A stretch of 64,000 bases of DNA from Calothrix sp. MO_167.B12 (GTDB lineage Bacteria > Cyanobacteriota > Cyanobacteriia > Cyanobacteriales > Nostocaceae), in contig JASJCJ010000008.1 in assembly GCA_030066045.1 (NCBI GenBank), positions 25,921 to 89,920 on the forward strand, read 5' to 3'. Below are positions 27,757 through 37,681 of this stretch, piece after piece (position 1 is the stretch's first letter; every line of letters begins with the position of its first letter). Position numbers and translations under genes: made by a program. The notes beneath the pieces are model-generated. The model saw only the letters and a list, made by a program, of their open reading frames with translations, did no database searches and was not told the origin of the DNA.

Positions 27757-28539
27757 ATGGGACAACTGTTTCGCCGTACTAGCCGAGTTATTAAAGCTAA
27801 TCTTAATTCTCTCGCAACAGCACAAAAAGACCCAGAAGATCTTTTAGAGTCAATGATTATAGAAATTCAGGAAGATGTGCTTAAAGTCCGTTTATGGTTA
27901 GATAAAGCAATTTCAGCACAAAAGAATATAGAAAAACAATACAATGAGGCTAAAAATGAAATCAATAAGTGGCAACGTAATGCTCAACTAGCATTGCAAA
28001 AAGGGGATGAAAATACTGCCAGACAAGCTTTAGAACTCAAAAAGATACTTAGCAAAAAATCAAAAGCTCTCAAGACAAGTTTGGATGAACAAACTATCCA
28101 GGCTGATGTACTAAAACGTAAATTAATACAACTGGAGAGTCAACTTTCTGAAGTAAAAACCAAGAAAGAAATGCTCAAGGCTCGGATTACTGCTGCTAAA
28201 GCCCAAGAACAATTGGGAAGCATGGTAAAGGGTATGAATAGCAGTAGTGCGATGGCAGCTTTTGATCGCATGGAAGAAAAATTGATGATGCAGGAAGCCC
28301 GCGCCCAATCTGTTGCTGAGTTGGCTGCTTCCGATTTAGAAAGCCAATTTGCACAATTAGAAAGTAGTGATGTTGATAATGAGTTGGCTGCTTTAAAAGC
28401 ACAAATGTCTTTACCTGGGTGTGCAATCAATCAAAACCAATTACTACAACAGGATACTAACAGCCAACCTGATTTCCAGCCTCAAGAACCTGTGGATGCT
28501 GAATTGGATGCTTTGCGTAAGCAATTGGAACAGATGTAA
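27757..28539 (+). CDS. PspA/IM30 family protein
   Basis: 260 residues, almost wholly helical coiled coil. MGQLFRRTSRVIKANLNSLA is the amphipathic N-terminal helix that binds membranes in PspA and Vipp1. The sequence around DPEDLLESMI and the Ala-Arg-Gln-rich middle also fit. The C-terminus (DAELDALRKQLEQM) is a short conserved helix after a Gln/Pro-rich linker. It is not the essential Vipp1 by appearance but a second PspA paralogue. A broken WD40/J-domain gene lies 37 bp downstream, a partner often found beside such genes in cyanobacteria. Confidence 0.88.
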   Translation: MGQLFRRTSRVIKANLNSLATAQKDPEDLLESMIIEIQEDVLKVRLWLDKAISAQKNIEKQYNEAKNEINKWQRNAQLALQKGDENTARQALELKKILSKKSKALKTSLDEQTIQADVLKRKLIQLESQLSEVKTKKEMLKARITAAKAQEQLGSMVKGMNSSSAMAAFDRMEEKLMMQEARAQSVAELAASDLESQFAQLESSDVDNELAALKAQMSLPGCAINQNQLLQQDTNSQPDFQPQEPVDAELDALRKQLEQM

Positions 28540-28576
28540 TTGCTAATTCTACTAATTTAAAATATTTGGGGTAACA

Positions 28577-29279
28577 ATGACTCATACTTTCTCTACAGGA
28601 GCAACATTTATTACCACGGGAGCAGTAACAGGTGCTGGGGTATCCGCATCTGTAGGTGGTATGGGATTAGCTGGGGGATTTGGTGCTGTGGGAATTAGCA
28701 CAGTTCCAGTTAAGTGCAATTACAACAGTTGTAATAACGCCTAATGGTAAAACTTTAGTTAGTGCTAGTAAAGATGGCACTATCAAATTATGGAATTTTC
28801 ATACTGGAGAATTAATATCTACCTTTACTGGACATTCAGCAGCAGTAGAATCAATTGCGGTTAGTCCTAATGGTCAAATTATTGCTAGCAGTAGTAGTGA
28901 CGGTATTATCAAGCTTTGGAATTTAGACAACGGAGAAATATTACACAGCCTTTCAGGATGTTCTCCCATTGCTTTCAGCCCCAACGGTAAAAAATTATTA
29001 AGTGGGGGTAGGAGAGGAAGGATAAAAATTTGGCAGCAAATGCAGGGTATTGATGAACCTCGAAATGACCTTGTACTATCTGATAAGTGGTGGGAAGTGC
29101 TTGGTGTAGATGCCCATACTTCTCCCCATCATGTCAAAAATGTTTACCGTAGATTAGCAAGGCAATATCACCCTGATATTAATAATACTGCTAGTGCCCA
29201 AGCTACAATGCAAGCAATTAATCGAGCGTATCAAGAATTTCGTTCATCCAAGCCCATAGTAGACAAGAAACATGGCTGA
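28577..29279 (+). pseudogene. Frame-broken WD40 / J-domain gene next to pspA
   Basis: The ATG at 28577 opens a Gly/Ala-rich hydrophobic N-terminus (MTHTFSTGATFITTGAVTGA) that ends at a TAA at 28742-28744. In another frame, without a good start (TTG at 28680), a WD40 part follows: ITPNGKTLVSASKDGTIKLW, then VSPNGQIIASSSSDGIIKLW, then FSPNGKKLLSGG. A J-domain end comes next with YRRLARQYHPDINN, holding the HPD motif. The two frames overlap around 28680-28744. The simplest reading is one gene broken by a frameshift or an internal deletion. Alternatively the WD40/J part could still be made from an internal start. Sequencing error is possible. Confidence 0.65.
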
Positions 29280-29448
29280 TATAATTTCAGACTATGTTTG
29301 ATAACGTCGGTGAGATATTCTGCAAAAGAATACAGAAGGTTTCTAATTGTTGATGTAATGGTGTAACGGCTAACCCAGAACTATACTTTATCTTAGCGAA
29401 TTGCCAAGTCAGCACCAAAGGATGTAATAGAGATTACTTTAATGACTC

Positions 29449-29994
29449 TTATTTCAGATCTAGTAAACCTGATTCCTTCAATTTAGGATTAAAGCGAATT
29501 TGCATTTGTAATCCCCGCTTTTCCAACACTTGCAAAATATCTGCTTCCACTCGCCGAGCTACATTTTTAATAATTTTAATTTTTGCCATTTCATCATTCA
29601 TGGGATTATCGTAATTAGCCTGTTCTTCTGGAGTAATTAAAGCTTTAGCATCTATAGGTTGAGTCCATTTAGCTCTATCTTCCCCATTGCCAAGAGGTAA
29701 ACTACCATTCTCCGCAATCCAGGCTTTTTCAATATTTTCTAAAATAGCGCGACTAGGGCGTTCAATAGTTTGAGCTTTTACCCAATAACATAATTGTGGT
29801 TGACGTACTAAATGCTGTCTCAAACTCAGATATACATCACGAGAATATCCCACAAATTGCAGTACTTTTTCTTCATCGAAAACTGCATAAACTCCTATTC
29901 TTTTCTGCAATACTTCAGGTAATTCTCCATCCCCATTAATGTAAGGTATATATTCTAAACTTGCTAAACTTACTAATTCTTTTTCTGTGGTCAT
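29449..29994 (-). CDS. GIY-YIG nuclease family protein
   Basis: 181 residues, soluble. The beginning of the domain reads KRIGVYAVFDEEKVLQFVGYSRDVYLSLRQHL (about 31-62), a degenerate GIY-YIG with the R of SRDVYLSLRQH and a later E in AILENIEKAWIAENGSLPLGN. This layout occurs in a cyanobacterial/plant plastid GIY-YIG group with no proven nuclease activity. A hydrophilic helix-rich tail (MNDEMAKIKIIKNVARRVEADI) follows. Single gene. Confidence 0.75.
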   Translation of the reverse strand: MTTEKELVSLASLEYIPYINGDGELPEVLQKRIGVYAVFDEEKVLQFVGYSRDVYLSLRQHLVRQPQLCYWVKAQTIERPSRAILENIEKAWIAENGSLPLGNGEDRAKWTQPIDAKALITPEEQANYDNPMNDEMAKIKIIKNVARRVEADILQVLEKRGLQMQIRFNPKLKESGLLDLK

Positions 29995-30161
29995 AAATCT
30001 GATTGGAGTAAATCAAGAAAAATTATACCCAAGAGTCAGTTGCTAATAACTCATAAAATTAGCCTATGGCATTCTATTATTCCTGTCACTACTTAATAAA
30101 ATAAATCTTGTTAAGAATCATAAAAATGATTGTTGATTAATTATCTAGGGTTGACAAAAAT

Positions 30162-30185
30162 AAAAGAGTCTGATTTGAATCAGAC
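30162..30185 (-). terminator. Hairpin with T-rich tail, minus strand
   Basis: GTCTGATT (30168-30175) pairs with AATCAGAC (30178-30185) over a 2-nt centre. On the minus strand it is followed by TCTTTTATTTTTG. It could end transcripts coming from the bcs cluster, about 730 bp after bcsA. Confidence 0.5.
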
Positions 30186-30917
30186 CCTTTCCAGAAATAG
30201 GTAACATCAATTTATTTTTAATCTGCCTATAGAAATCCGGTTTGATTTGTGAAATCACTCGTGATGGCAGGGAACTCTTAACAGAAAGTGTACTGAGATT
30301 TTTTCAAAAATCAAATATGAGTCCTATCAAAATAATACGGGAGTGTGAGAAACCCTACTCTTTAGAGAGGGGATGAAACACGACTCTGTGGGTTTTAACC
30401 CGCTGTTTCCCACTTTATTTTGGTGGTACAATATCAATATCAACACAAAATGAAAAACTCCAAAAAACAAAACGTGTTGGTAATTGAGATTTCCACGTCT
30501 GAAACTACAAATTAGCCGTACAGCCGTAAAAATGGTCGAGGCGGGTAGGACTGTTTGAGCCAGTCAAAGCCGCTTTGGGGCAGAACAACGTTGCTCCCGT
30601 CCGATTTTTAATCGGTGTAGAAACAACCTTGTTCAGAATCCTGGTTTTTCCAAACCCAGGAGAGTTCAAAGTAGTTCATTGCATTAGTTCTGAACAGTAA
30701 ACAATTGTAGTGGGAGCGTCTCGCTCCCTGCTGTCAGGAAGCGGGCAAGACTTCGGCGTGAGCTCAGTCGAACGCTGCCCGCACTACAGCTGCCCTTCAA
30801 AATTAATGAAAAGTACTACTGGAGTGATACAGAATATTGTCTCTCAGCAATAGCTGCAATTGATCTAGGCGAAAACCCTCACTGTTGCCTGTTGCCTGTT
30901 CCCTCTCCTGAAGGGAG
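30186..30917. repeat. Gene-free stretch with repeats, perhaps a decayed IS200/IS605-type remnant
   Basis: A stem-loop CCCTACTCTTTAGAGAGGGG lies at about 30352-30371, followed by a GTGGGTTTTAACCC hairpin and a TTTTGGTGGTACAATATC stretch. This resembles ends of cyanobacterial IS200/IS605 elements, but no transposase frame remains. From 30669 to 30825 there is a composite repeat (GTGGGAGCGTCTCGCTCCC) shared with 1.6 kb and 51.5-52.1 kb. The IS assignment is from memory of such sequences and is weak. Confidence 0.35.
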
Positions 30918-33611
30918 TTAAAGACTTTGTAAAAGCTCCTTCACCTTTGTTGATTGGCGTTGCTGGAATTTGTCTGGGAATTTTAACTCTAAAGCAATCT
31001 TACCATCGCTATCTTCTTCAATTGCAGTAATTTCGGCAATAAAACGACTGGGTGCTACATCCAGTACACCTGGTTTTGAGCCGTCACTCTGTTGCAAGTT
31101 ATCTAAATTCTGTGTCCCTGAGATTTCTCCTAATGCACCAGCACTGATTTGACGACTTAAAAGTACACCAACTAGTGGTTTGACGGTTCGCATTCTATGT
31201 AAATCCTGCTGCCCAATAAATCTATCGGCAGATAGGGCTTTATTACTTTGTAATTCTAATCTTACCCCTGTAACTCCCAATTCTGTGGCTACACCAGGAA
31301 ATAAATGACCATCCCAGTAGAGTTGAGCCGCAGTCTGTACTTGTTTACGTACTTTGAGGCGGGAAGTGGATTGAATATCCCGCAAGGAGCGAGGCAAACT
31401 GGTAGCAAGGAAACTCAGGGAGGCAAATGGTTGGTCTATATTCTCACGTTTTTGGGAATACCATTCGCGCACATCTGAATACAATACTAAAGTTAAAGCA
31501 TCTAGTTGTTGGGGGGAGAGATTAATAAAGTCAACACCTAAATGGGTTTGGTTGTTGTCAATCGGAGAAAGGCGTATCACCCTAGCTGTGACAGTCGCGC
31601 GGGCACTAAAATCCCCCATGACTTCTATCTGGACTTCATCTGGTAAATTAGGCCAAGACTCTAAGGTGATTAATGCTCCTGTCTCGGAAATATTCATGGT
31701 TTCACCCATAATAGCTTGTCCATTACAGGAAATTACCACAGGTAAACGACGTTGCAGGCGGTGAGAGTTACGTACCTGGGGCTGTTCAAAGCCTACTAAC
31801 AATGCTGCTGTCAACAAAATCAGGTTAAATCCAGACCATAAGGTATTTACTAATACTGCTTCTGTATCTTCTGGACGTAGTAATAACCAGTAGGGTATAG
31901 CCAGTAAAGAGATAACAACAAGGGCACTCACTGCTACCAGCCCGCGCATGGATTGCCAATCGAATGTGCGTTTATTGACATTTACCCCTTTATCTGTGAC
32001 ATTAAATGAGCCGAGTTTGGGGTTAATCAATGCCATCATTGTCACCCACCCCGCCTGGAAAGACATGACAAATTCAAAGATTTCGTTCCAGAAGGTGAAG
32101 CGGACGTGTTTATAAATAATGTAGTTGGTAAATAGTGCTAGTAGGACGTGGGGAAGGGCGTAAGCCAAGGTTTCTAAACCCAAACCTTGAATGGGGTTAA
32201 CCCCGAATAATAAAAATAGGGTGGGGATAATGGCGTATACCAGTCGGGGATAGCCATAGAGAAAGTGAGAAGTGGCACTAAAATAACAAATTCGTTGAGC
32301 AAATGTCAGATTTAATTTGCGGTTAAATAGGGGGTTTTCTAACCGGAGAATTTGCGCCATTCCCCTAGCCCAACGTACCTGTTGACCAACATAGGCAGAA
32401 AAAGTATCTGGTGCTAAACCAGCTACCATAATTTTGTCGTAGTAAATAGATTTATAACCCTTTGAGTGTAGGCGTAATGCAGTATGACAATCTTCTGTAA
32501 CCGTCTCTACAGCAATTCCTCCAACTTCTAGGGCGTGAGTTTTACGAATCACTGCTGCAGAACCACAGAAGAAGGCCGCATTCCAATAATCGTTACCTTT
32601 TTGTAGTACTTTATAAAATAATTCGTTACCCACAGGGACTTTTCCACCAGTAAGCAAGTTGCGCTCAAAGGGGTCGGGGTTATAAAACCAGTGGGGAGTT
32701 TGCACAAAGGAAACTTGCGGATCGTAAAAGAATCCCACTGTATGTAATAAGAATTGTCGGGAGGGAATGTGATCGCAGTCCAAAATTAAGACTAAATCCC
32801 CTTGGGTACGGCGAAAGGCAGTGTTAATATTACCAGCCTTCGCGTGGTTATTATCATTCCGCGTCATGTGGATACAGCCAATTTCCTCGCACATTTGGCT
32901 GAGTTGCTCCCTGCGGGCGCGGAATTTTTCCCGACGGGGGTCACTTTCTTTATACCTTTCTGGACGACCATCATCCAAGATATAGACTTTTTTCTTACCA
33001 GGTACATATTCGCAAGCTAAAGCTGCCAGCGCGGTTTTGCGAACAATCTCTACATCCTCGTTGAAGGTAGGTATATATATATCCACTGAAAACCAGTCTT
33101 GCTGGGGTATTTTGGCCAGATTAACTGGTTTGCGTTCCTTAATTTTTAAAGTTTGAAAATATGCCAGTACCAAGGTGATGATGGCGTATAGCTCTGCACC
33201 ATACAACAGCAAACAAGCAGTACTGTTGAGAATGCTATCAAAGTTCAGGGTGTAGCTGGTGCGGTAGTAGAGATACCGCATGGTTGTGACTAAACTCAGC
33301 CACACCATAAATAAGTGGTAGTATTGGCTGATTTCTGGTGAGGATTCTTTACCCTCAGCTTTGATTACTAAGTAACCAATCAGTATGAGAAAAGCAGCAA
33401 CAGCCCCTTGCTGCAAACGTTCTAGAGGTGTAATGATTAACGGGACTGAGAGCAAACATAGCAGGAGGATAAACCATTTGAACTGCTTGACACCAACTTT
33501 TTGCAGCAAGCGATCGAAAAATCTTGGTGTCAAGTCAATTAACCAGTGGCTAAATTTAGAACGCCTATGTTTGTCTTGCTGATTAGGTGGTCTGAAGGAG
33601 GACGAAGACAT
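30918..33611 (-). CDS. bcsA: Cellulose synthase catalytic subunit with PilZ domain
   Basis: 897 residues, inner membrane. Transmembrane segments lie at about 40-160, before the GT2 domain, and again at about 430-610. The processive GT2 motifs are complete: ILDDGRP (first D), LILDCDHIPS (DxD), VTEDCHTAL (TED) and QQVRWARGM (QxxRW). Near residue 640 a PilZ domain starts with RLQRR (RxxxR) and has NISETG (D/NxSxxG), so c-di-GMP activation is likely. It polymerises UDP-glucose to beta-1,4-glucan and passes it across the membrane with BcsB. It is last in the five-gene minus-strand cluster, 307 bp after bcsB. Confidence 0.93.
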   Translation of the reverse strand: MSSSSFRPPNQQDKHRRSKFSHWLIDLTPRFFDRLLQKVGVKQFKWFILLLCLLSVPLIITPLERLQQGAVAAFLILIGYLVIKAEGKESSPEISQYYHLFMVWLSLVTTMRYLYYRTSYTLNFDSILNSTACLLLYGAELYAIITLVLAYFQTLKIKERKPVNLAKIPQQDWFSVDIYIPTFNEDVEIVRKTALAALACEYVPGKKKVYILDDGRPERYKESDPRREKFRARREQLSQMCEEIGCIHMTRNDNNHAKAGNINTAFRRTQGDLVLILDCDHIPSRQFLLHTVGFFYDPQVSFVQTPHWFYNPDPFERNLLTGGKVPVGNELFYKVLQKGNDYWNAAFFCGSAAVIRKTHALEVGGIAVETVTEDCHTALRLHSKGYKSIYYDKIMVAGLAPDTFSAYVGQQVRWARGMAQILRLENPLFNRKLNLTFAQRICYFSATSHFLYGYPRLVYAIIPTLFLLFGVNPIQGLGLETLAYALPHVLLALFTNYIIYKHVRFTFWNEIFEFVMSFQAGWVTMMALINPKLGSFNVTDKGVNVNKRTFDWQSMRGLVAVSALVVISLLAIPYWLLLRPEDTEAVLVNTLWSGFNLILLTAALLVGFEQPQVRNSHRLQRRLPVVISCNGQAIMGETMNISETGALITLESWPNLPDEVQIEVMGDFSARATVTARVIRLSPIDNNQTHLGVDFINLSPQQLDALTLVLYSDVREWYSQKRENIDQPFASLSFLATSLPRSLRDIQSTSRLKVRKQVQTAAQLYWDGHLFPGVATELGVTGVRLELQSNKALSADRFIGQQDLHRMRTVKPLVGVLLSRQISAGALGEISGTQNLDNLQQSDGSKPGVLDVAPSRFIAEITAIEEDSDGKIALELKFPDKFQQRQSTKVKELLQSL

Positions 33612-33918
33612 TGGTGATGGAAAAATTTTATAATTGGGATTTGTCAGACTATTTTGAATTTTAGATTTTAGATTGAACCCACCGATAAATGTGGAAGTTT
33701 ATCTGCCCTAGCCCTTCCAGGGCGGCTACATCAACGGGCGAGGCAGAAAGCAGGAAGCAGGAGGCAGAAGGGATTAATTTTATACCAAAATAAAAGCCTT
33801 TATGTCTTGCCCAATTTGGGTTTTAGACTGTTAAATCCAAGATTTAACAGTCTAAAATTACTGTAACCACCAATTTCCCTTTGCCTATGTATTTCTGCCT
33901 TCTTCAAACTACCTACTA
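33612..33918. repeat. bcsB-bcsA gap with a perfect 17-bp hairpin and a repeat block
   Basis: TTTTAGACTGTTAAATC (33821-33837) and GATTTAACAGTCTAAAA (33841-33857) are exact reverse complements with a 3-nt loop, CAA. Nearby, CCCTTCCAGGGCGGCTAC and AAGCAGGAAGCAGGAGGCAG (33715-33775) recur inverted in the gap at 37801-37910 of the same cluster. Confidence 0.7.
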
Positions 33919-36249
33919 TTACTTACTGTCATTAGGATCGACACGTTTGAGGTATAACTGGGCAATACCATAAAGCAAGAGAGATATACCAACAATGCCC
34001 GTAGGTAATAACAACCAGTTTTCTTGTATTAATCGAGATACTTTACTGAGGATTGAAGTATTCTCTACCCGTTTAGTAAAGGGAGCATCTTGGAAAAATG
34101 CTAGTTGATAAGCATCTGGATCGTAGGGAACTGGATTAGCTCGATTGCTATCAATCAAAACAGTATTTTTCTTAAGTTGGAAAAACCATGAGTCTTGATT
34201 AAGAACCTGTCGGACTCTTTCTAAACCTGTGGGTGTTTGGGCTGTCAAAGCTAGGACGACGCGATCGCTATTCCACGGAGAAATCACTTGTTTGATTGCA
34301 CCTTGCTTGTCTTGGGGTGTTTGAATTGCTGCTGCTGTGGCGGAACGGATAAATCCCTGACCCAATTTAAAACCTTGGGGTTTATTAAATACTTCTGGAA
34401 AAGGAAATTGGTCTAAGGTGCCAATGCCAACTAAGTGTTCGCTGTTCTTGACATTACTAGGTAAAGAATCGGGAGTATAAACATCCAGTTTTACGGCATC
34501 AGCTTTACTGAGTCTTCCTAAACGTTCGCTCAAGGCAAACAAGGTCAAGATATCGGTATCCGTAGGAGTTGATGGTAAAACCACTGCGGTTTTAGATAAA
34601 TCCTGGGGTGCGGCAAAAGGAAATCCAAATTGCATTAATTTCAGGTCAGGGAGTTGTACGGAAGTTTCCCTTTTTAAGTCAAAGTTGGTGTCAGCGTGTA
34701 CTGTCCCTGTTAATTGCTCCACTGGTGGAGCCGTACAATTTTGTCTGTCAAATGGCTCCCGAGAATTCATCCGGAAAAACACTTGCAACTTGGAATTTGG
34801 CTTAATCAAATTAGCAGGTAAATCTACTTTGAGATTTTTCCGAGTTTCTCCCGATTCTGATGTCAGACGCGCCCCACCAATAAATACTCCATCTAAAAGA
34901 ACTTCAACAGCAGAAGTTCTAGGATTGACTTGGGGTCCATAACTATACACCAAGTTCATGGAACTACCCCGTAAAAACCTGTCATCAGGTAAAGCTCGAA
35001 AATCAATTTCTATAGGTGGTGCTCCCGAACCTCTGACAGTCACATCAGAGAATGGTTCTCCATTTACCTGGGTTTTGATATCCCTCAATTGAAAGCTATT
35101 TGCTGATGGTAAATAACGGGGCCATTTACGGGCTGATGGGGTAAATACTTCTTGCACTCGATCTATAAATACCACCTTACCAGTACTCATTTTTTGAGCT
35201 TGGGGCTGACTTAAAAATTGGGCAGCCTTTTCTACACCCTTAGCTCCATTTCCCGTCACCACTAGTACTGGTACGCCATTTTTAGTAGTGGTCATCAGTA
35301 ATATACCGCGATCACTTGGTATGGGATTTTGATTGGTGTCGAGAACTTGAGAGCCTACTATTTTGACTGGTAATTTTAAATCCGCTAAAAATGGTTGTTC
35401 GCTGGGAGTACCAACAATCACCAGGCGATCATTATCTTTAACATCAGTAATGTTGGAAACTAAATTAGTCTGAACGGGGCGGAATTCTGCCAGTCTGCCA
35501 AAGGATGTTTGTAAACGACTAGTAGCAGTCAGCCAAGATGGACTAACTTGATTGGGTTGTAAGTAGGCAATGCGGTTCGGTTCTAAGGTCAGCTTGTCAA
35601 GAAAAGGATAGGGATACTGACTAAAATTGAGAGCAATTGGTCGGGGCTGAAACTGGAAAATTAACTTGGAATCAGGCAAAATCTCTGTCCACAGCTCCGG
35701 ACTACCAGGGTCACTACATCCTTCTGATGAGTTATTTTGCTGGGCGACGATTTTAACTTCGTTGTAATCCTGGATTAGCTTGGCAGGAATATTTAACAGT
35801 ACCTGCCCTACTTTCGACTCTCTGCGGTTGAGGGGTATGCTGCCTATACTAGTGTCGTTCACCAATACTGTCAGACTAGAACGGTTAGCATAGAGGGCTG
35901 GGGAATGTTGGAAACGAATTAAGGCTTTTAAGGTTTTCACATTCCAACTGCGGGGACGGGTAAAGCCTAGGCGGGTTTCCGCATAAGCTCCCCGCAATCG
36001 CAAACGATTACCTACAATGGGACTGCGATTAAATTCTAGATTATGGGTAAATAATTTTGGCTGTTTAGCACTTTTTTGTTGATTTTTCCGATTTGTTGCA
36101 GTTGCTTGAGCCAACAAAGTTACTTGATTTTGCTCATCTTGCTTACCTTCTGCTCGCGCATTCGATAGGGGATTAGGTAGCAATAGAAAGCAAAAAGCGA
36201 TCGCAACTGCTTTTCGATTAAGTTGGGAAAGTTGAAACAACAGCTTCAT
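33919..36249 (-). CDS. bcsB: Cellulose synthase regulatory/periplasmic subunit BcsB
   Basis: 776 residues. Signal peptide at the N-terminus (KAVAIAFCFLLLPNPLSNARA). Two repeated carbohydrate-binding / flavodoxin-like halves typical of BcsB follow; the first has VLVNDTSIGSIPLNRRESKVG and the second VEVLLDGVFIGGARLTSESG. A single C-terminal transmembrane helix (LLLPTGIVGISLLLYGIAQL) is followed by a short basic tail, as in BcsB, which docks on BcsA. It guides the nascent glucan through the periplasm. It sits between GH8 and bcsA, with the hairpin-bearing gap on the bcsA side. Confidence 0.9.
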   Translation of the reverse strand: MKLLFQLSQLNRKAVAIAFCFLLLPNPLSNARAEGKQDEQNQVTLLAQATATNRKNQQKSAKQPKLFTHNLEFNRSPIVGNRLRLRGAYAETRLGFTRPRSWNVKTLKALIRFQHSPALYANRSSLTVLVNDTSIGSIPLNRRESKVGQVLLNIPAKLIQDYNEVKIVAQQNNSSEGCSDPGSPELWTEILPDSKLIFQFQPRPIALNFSQYPYPFLDKLTLEPNRIAYLQPNQVSPSWLTATSRLQTSFGRLAEFRPVQTNLVSNITDVKDNDRLVIVGTPSEQPFLADLKLPVKIVGSQVLDTNQNPIPSDRGILLMTTTKNGVPVLVVTGNGAKGVEKAAQFLSQPQAQKMSTGKVVFIDRVQEVFTPSARKWPRYLPSANSFQLRDIKTQVNGEPFSDVTVRGSGAPPIEIDFRALPDDRFLRGSSMNLVYSYGPQVNPRTSAVEVLLDGVFIGGARLTSESGETRKNLKVDLPANLIKPNSKLQVFFRMNSREPFDRQNCTAPPVEQLTGTVHADTNFDLKRETSVQLPDLKLMQFGFPFAAPQDLSKTAVVLPSTPTDTDILTLFALSERLGRLSKADAVKLDVYTPDSLPSNVKNSEHLVGIGTLDQFPFPEVFNKPQGFKLGQGFIRSATAAAIQTPQDKQGAIKQVISPWNSDRVVLALTAQTPTGLERVRQVLNQDSWFFQLKKNTVLIDSNRANPVPYDPDAYQLAFFQDAPFTKRVENTSILSKVSRLIQENWLLLPTGIVGISLLLYGIAQLYLKRVDPNDSK

Positions 36250-36409
36250 GGGACAGATAGTTAATTTAGAGATTGTTTTAAAGCAGAAGTGTAAATTTTA
36301 TTATTTACTTACGGTCAAAAATACTGGGAACAAATATGTTTTTTTATAACTCATAAATAAACATAATTATGTAAATTTGATGCAAAAAACACAAAATAAG
36401 AATTTAATT

Positions 36410-37681
36410 CTAATTTTTATCCAATAATTTACGGTTTACAACTTTTGGTGATATTAAACCTAGCCAAGCTAGATTTTGAGTATAATAAGCCGACTTATCA
36501 TCCCAAATTCCTTGATTGTATTTAGGTAATATTTTTTGCTCTAATATTTCCTGTGCCAACTGTGGTTTGAAGGAAACCCAAGCAGCATAGATCATGGCAT
36601 ACTGAGATGTCGCTTCATAATCCACTAAAGCTTTCCCCGTGAGGTCAATCCGAGCTGATAATTGTGACTGTTCTTGCCATTGTTTTTGCAAGTGTTGGCT
36701 GGCTGTTTGGAGATAGCTCCGCGCTGGTTTGGCATTGAACCATGCAACATCTAGAGCTAACCGCCACCAAACCCGATAGGCATCAAAGCTATACAGAGTT
36801 TGAATTTTACTATTGGGTGATAGAACTTGGTACTTTCCAGTTTGAGTATTTAAAGCTACCCAGTCACTAGGTAATCCAACTTGGGAAAGTTGGGAAGATT
36901 TTTCTAGGATTTGGTAGCTAGTGTCTACTAACTTTAACCAGTCTCGTTCTGGATCTACCTGAGCAAATATCCGGAAAGCATAGGGAGCAAGATAAGAAGG
37001 ATTGAGGTGTAAAGTTGATGCATTGGGCATAAATGCGGCTTTGGGACCTGGTAGTAAATATGGTTTACCTTCTGGTCCTGGAGCTGTGGATAAATTCCAC
37101 AAATCTTGCAGTTTAGTTTTAGCAAGTTCCAAGTATTTGACCCGATTCCAACGCCGTGATGCCAAAATCAGGGCAAAGATCGCATCAATATCACCATCAC
37201 TCGCAAAGTTGTTATCAATTGGGCCCCATTTTCCATCTACATCCTGACCCCATTTCCAAGCCCACAAGCGATCTGTTTGTTTGCCTTTTTCTTGTCGGAG
37301 GAGATTGTTTTCTGCCCAGTTTAAGGTCAAGTCAAAGGTGACAGGATCGTCTATGATTACAGCTCTAAGCATGGCATAAGCTTGCCCCTCACTCGTAGAG
37401 CGATCGCTAGCTTCATAATCAATTACTCGCCCATCACTTTGGATAAAGCGTTGGCGGTAACTTTCCCAACTAGCAGCAAGCAACTCCCGGTTGGGAATAG
37501 ATGGAGGTAATTTAGCTAAAAATACTGATGTATTTTTGCCATCTATTAATGGAGTAGCCGTAGCTAGGGGAGTAGGAGTACTTGGGGATTGGGAGTTAAA
37601 GATAGGAATATTTGCATCACAGGCATATAGGCTAATTGGGCTAACGCTAACAATTGCTGCCAAGATTGCCAGGTGTCGCAT
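36410..37681 (-). CDS. bcsZ: GH8 endo-beta-1,4-glucanase of the cellulose cluster
   Basis: 423 residues with a lipoprotein-like or Sec signal at the N-terminus (LAILAAIVSVSPISLYACD; a lipobox reading SLYAC is plausible). GH8 marks: ASDRSTSEGQAYAMLRAV with the acid glutamate, and NFASDGDIDAIFALILASRR with the second acidic residue. A Pro/Thr-rich linker lies before the domain. In bacterial cellulose systems this enzyme trims or edits the glucan in the periplasm. It lies between the TPR gene and bcsB. Confidence 0.9.
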   Translation of the reverse strand: MRHLAILAAIVSVSPISLYACDANIPIFNSQSPSTPTPLATATPLIDGKNTSVFLAKLPPSIPNRELLAASWESYRQRFIQSDGRVIDYEASDRSTSEGQAYAMLRAVIIDDPVTFDLTLNWAENNLLRQEKGKQTDRLWAWKWGQDVDGKWGPIDNNFASDGDIDAIFALILASRRWNRVKYLELAKTKLQDLWNLSTAPGPEGKPYLLPGPKAAFMPNASTLHLNPSYLAPYAFRIFAQVDPERDWLKLVDTSYQILEKSSQLSQVGLPSDWVALNTQTGKYQVLSPNSKIQTLYSFDAYRVWWRLALDVAWFNAKPARSYLQTASQHLQKQWQEQSQLSARIDLTGKALVDYEATSQYAMIYAAWVSFKPQLAQEILEQKILPKYNQGIWDDKSAYYTQNLAWLGLISPKVVNRKLLDKN

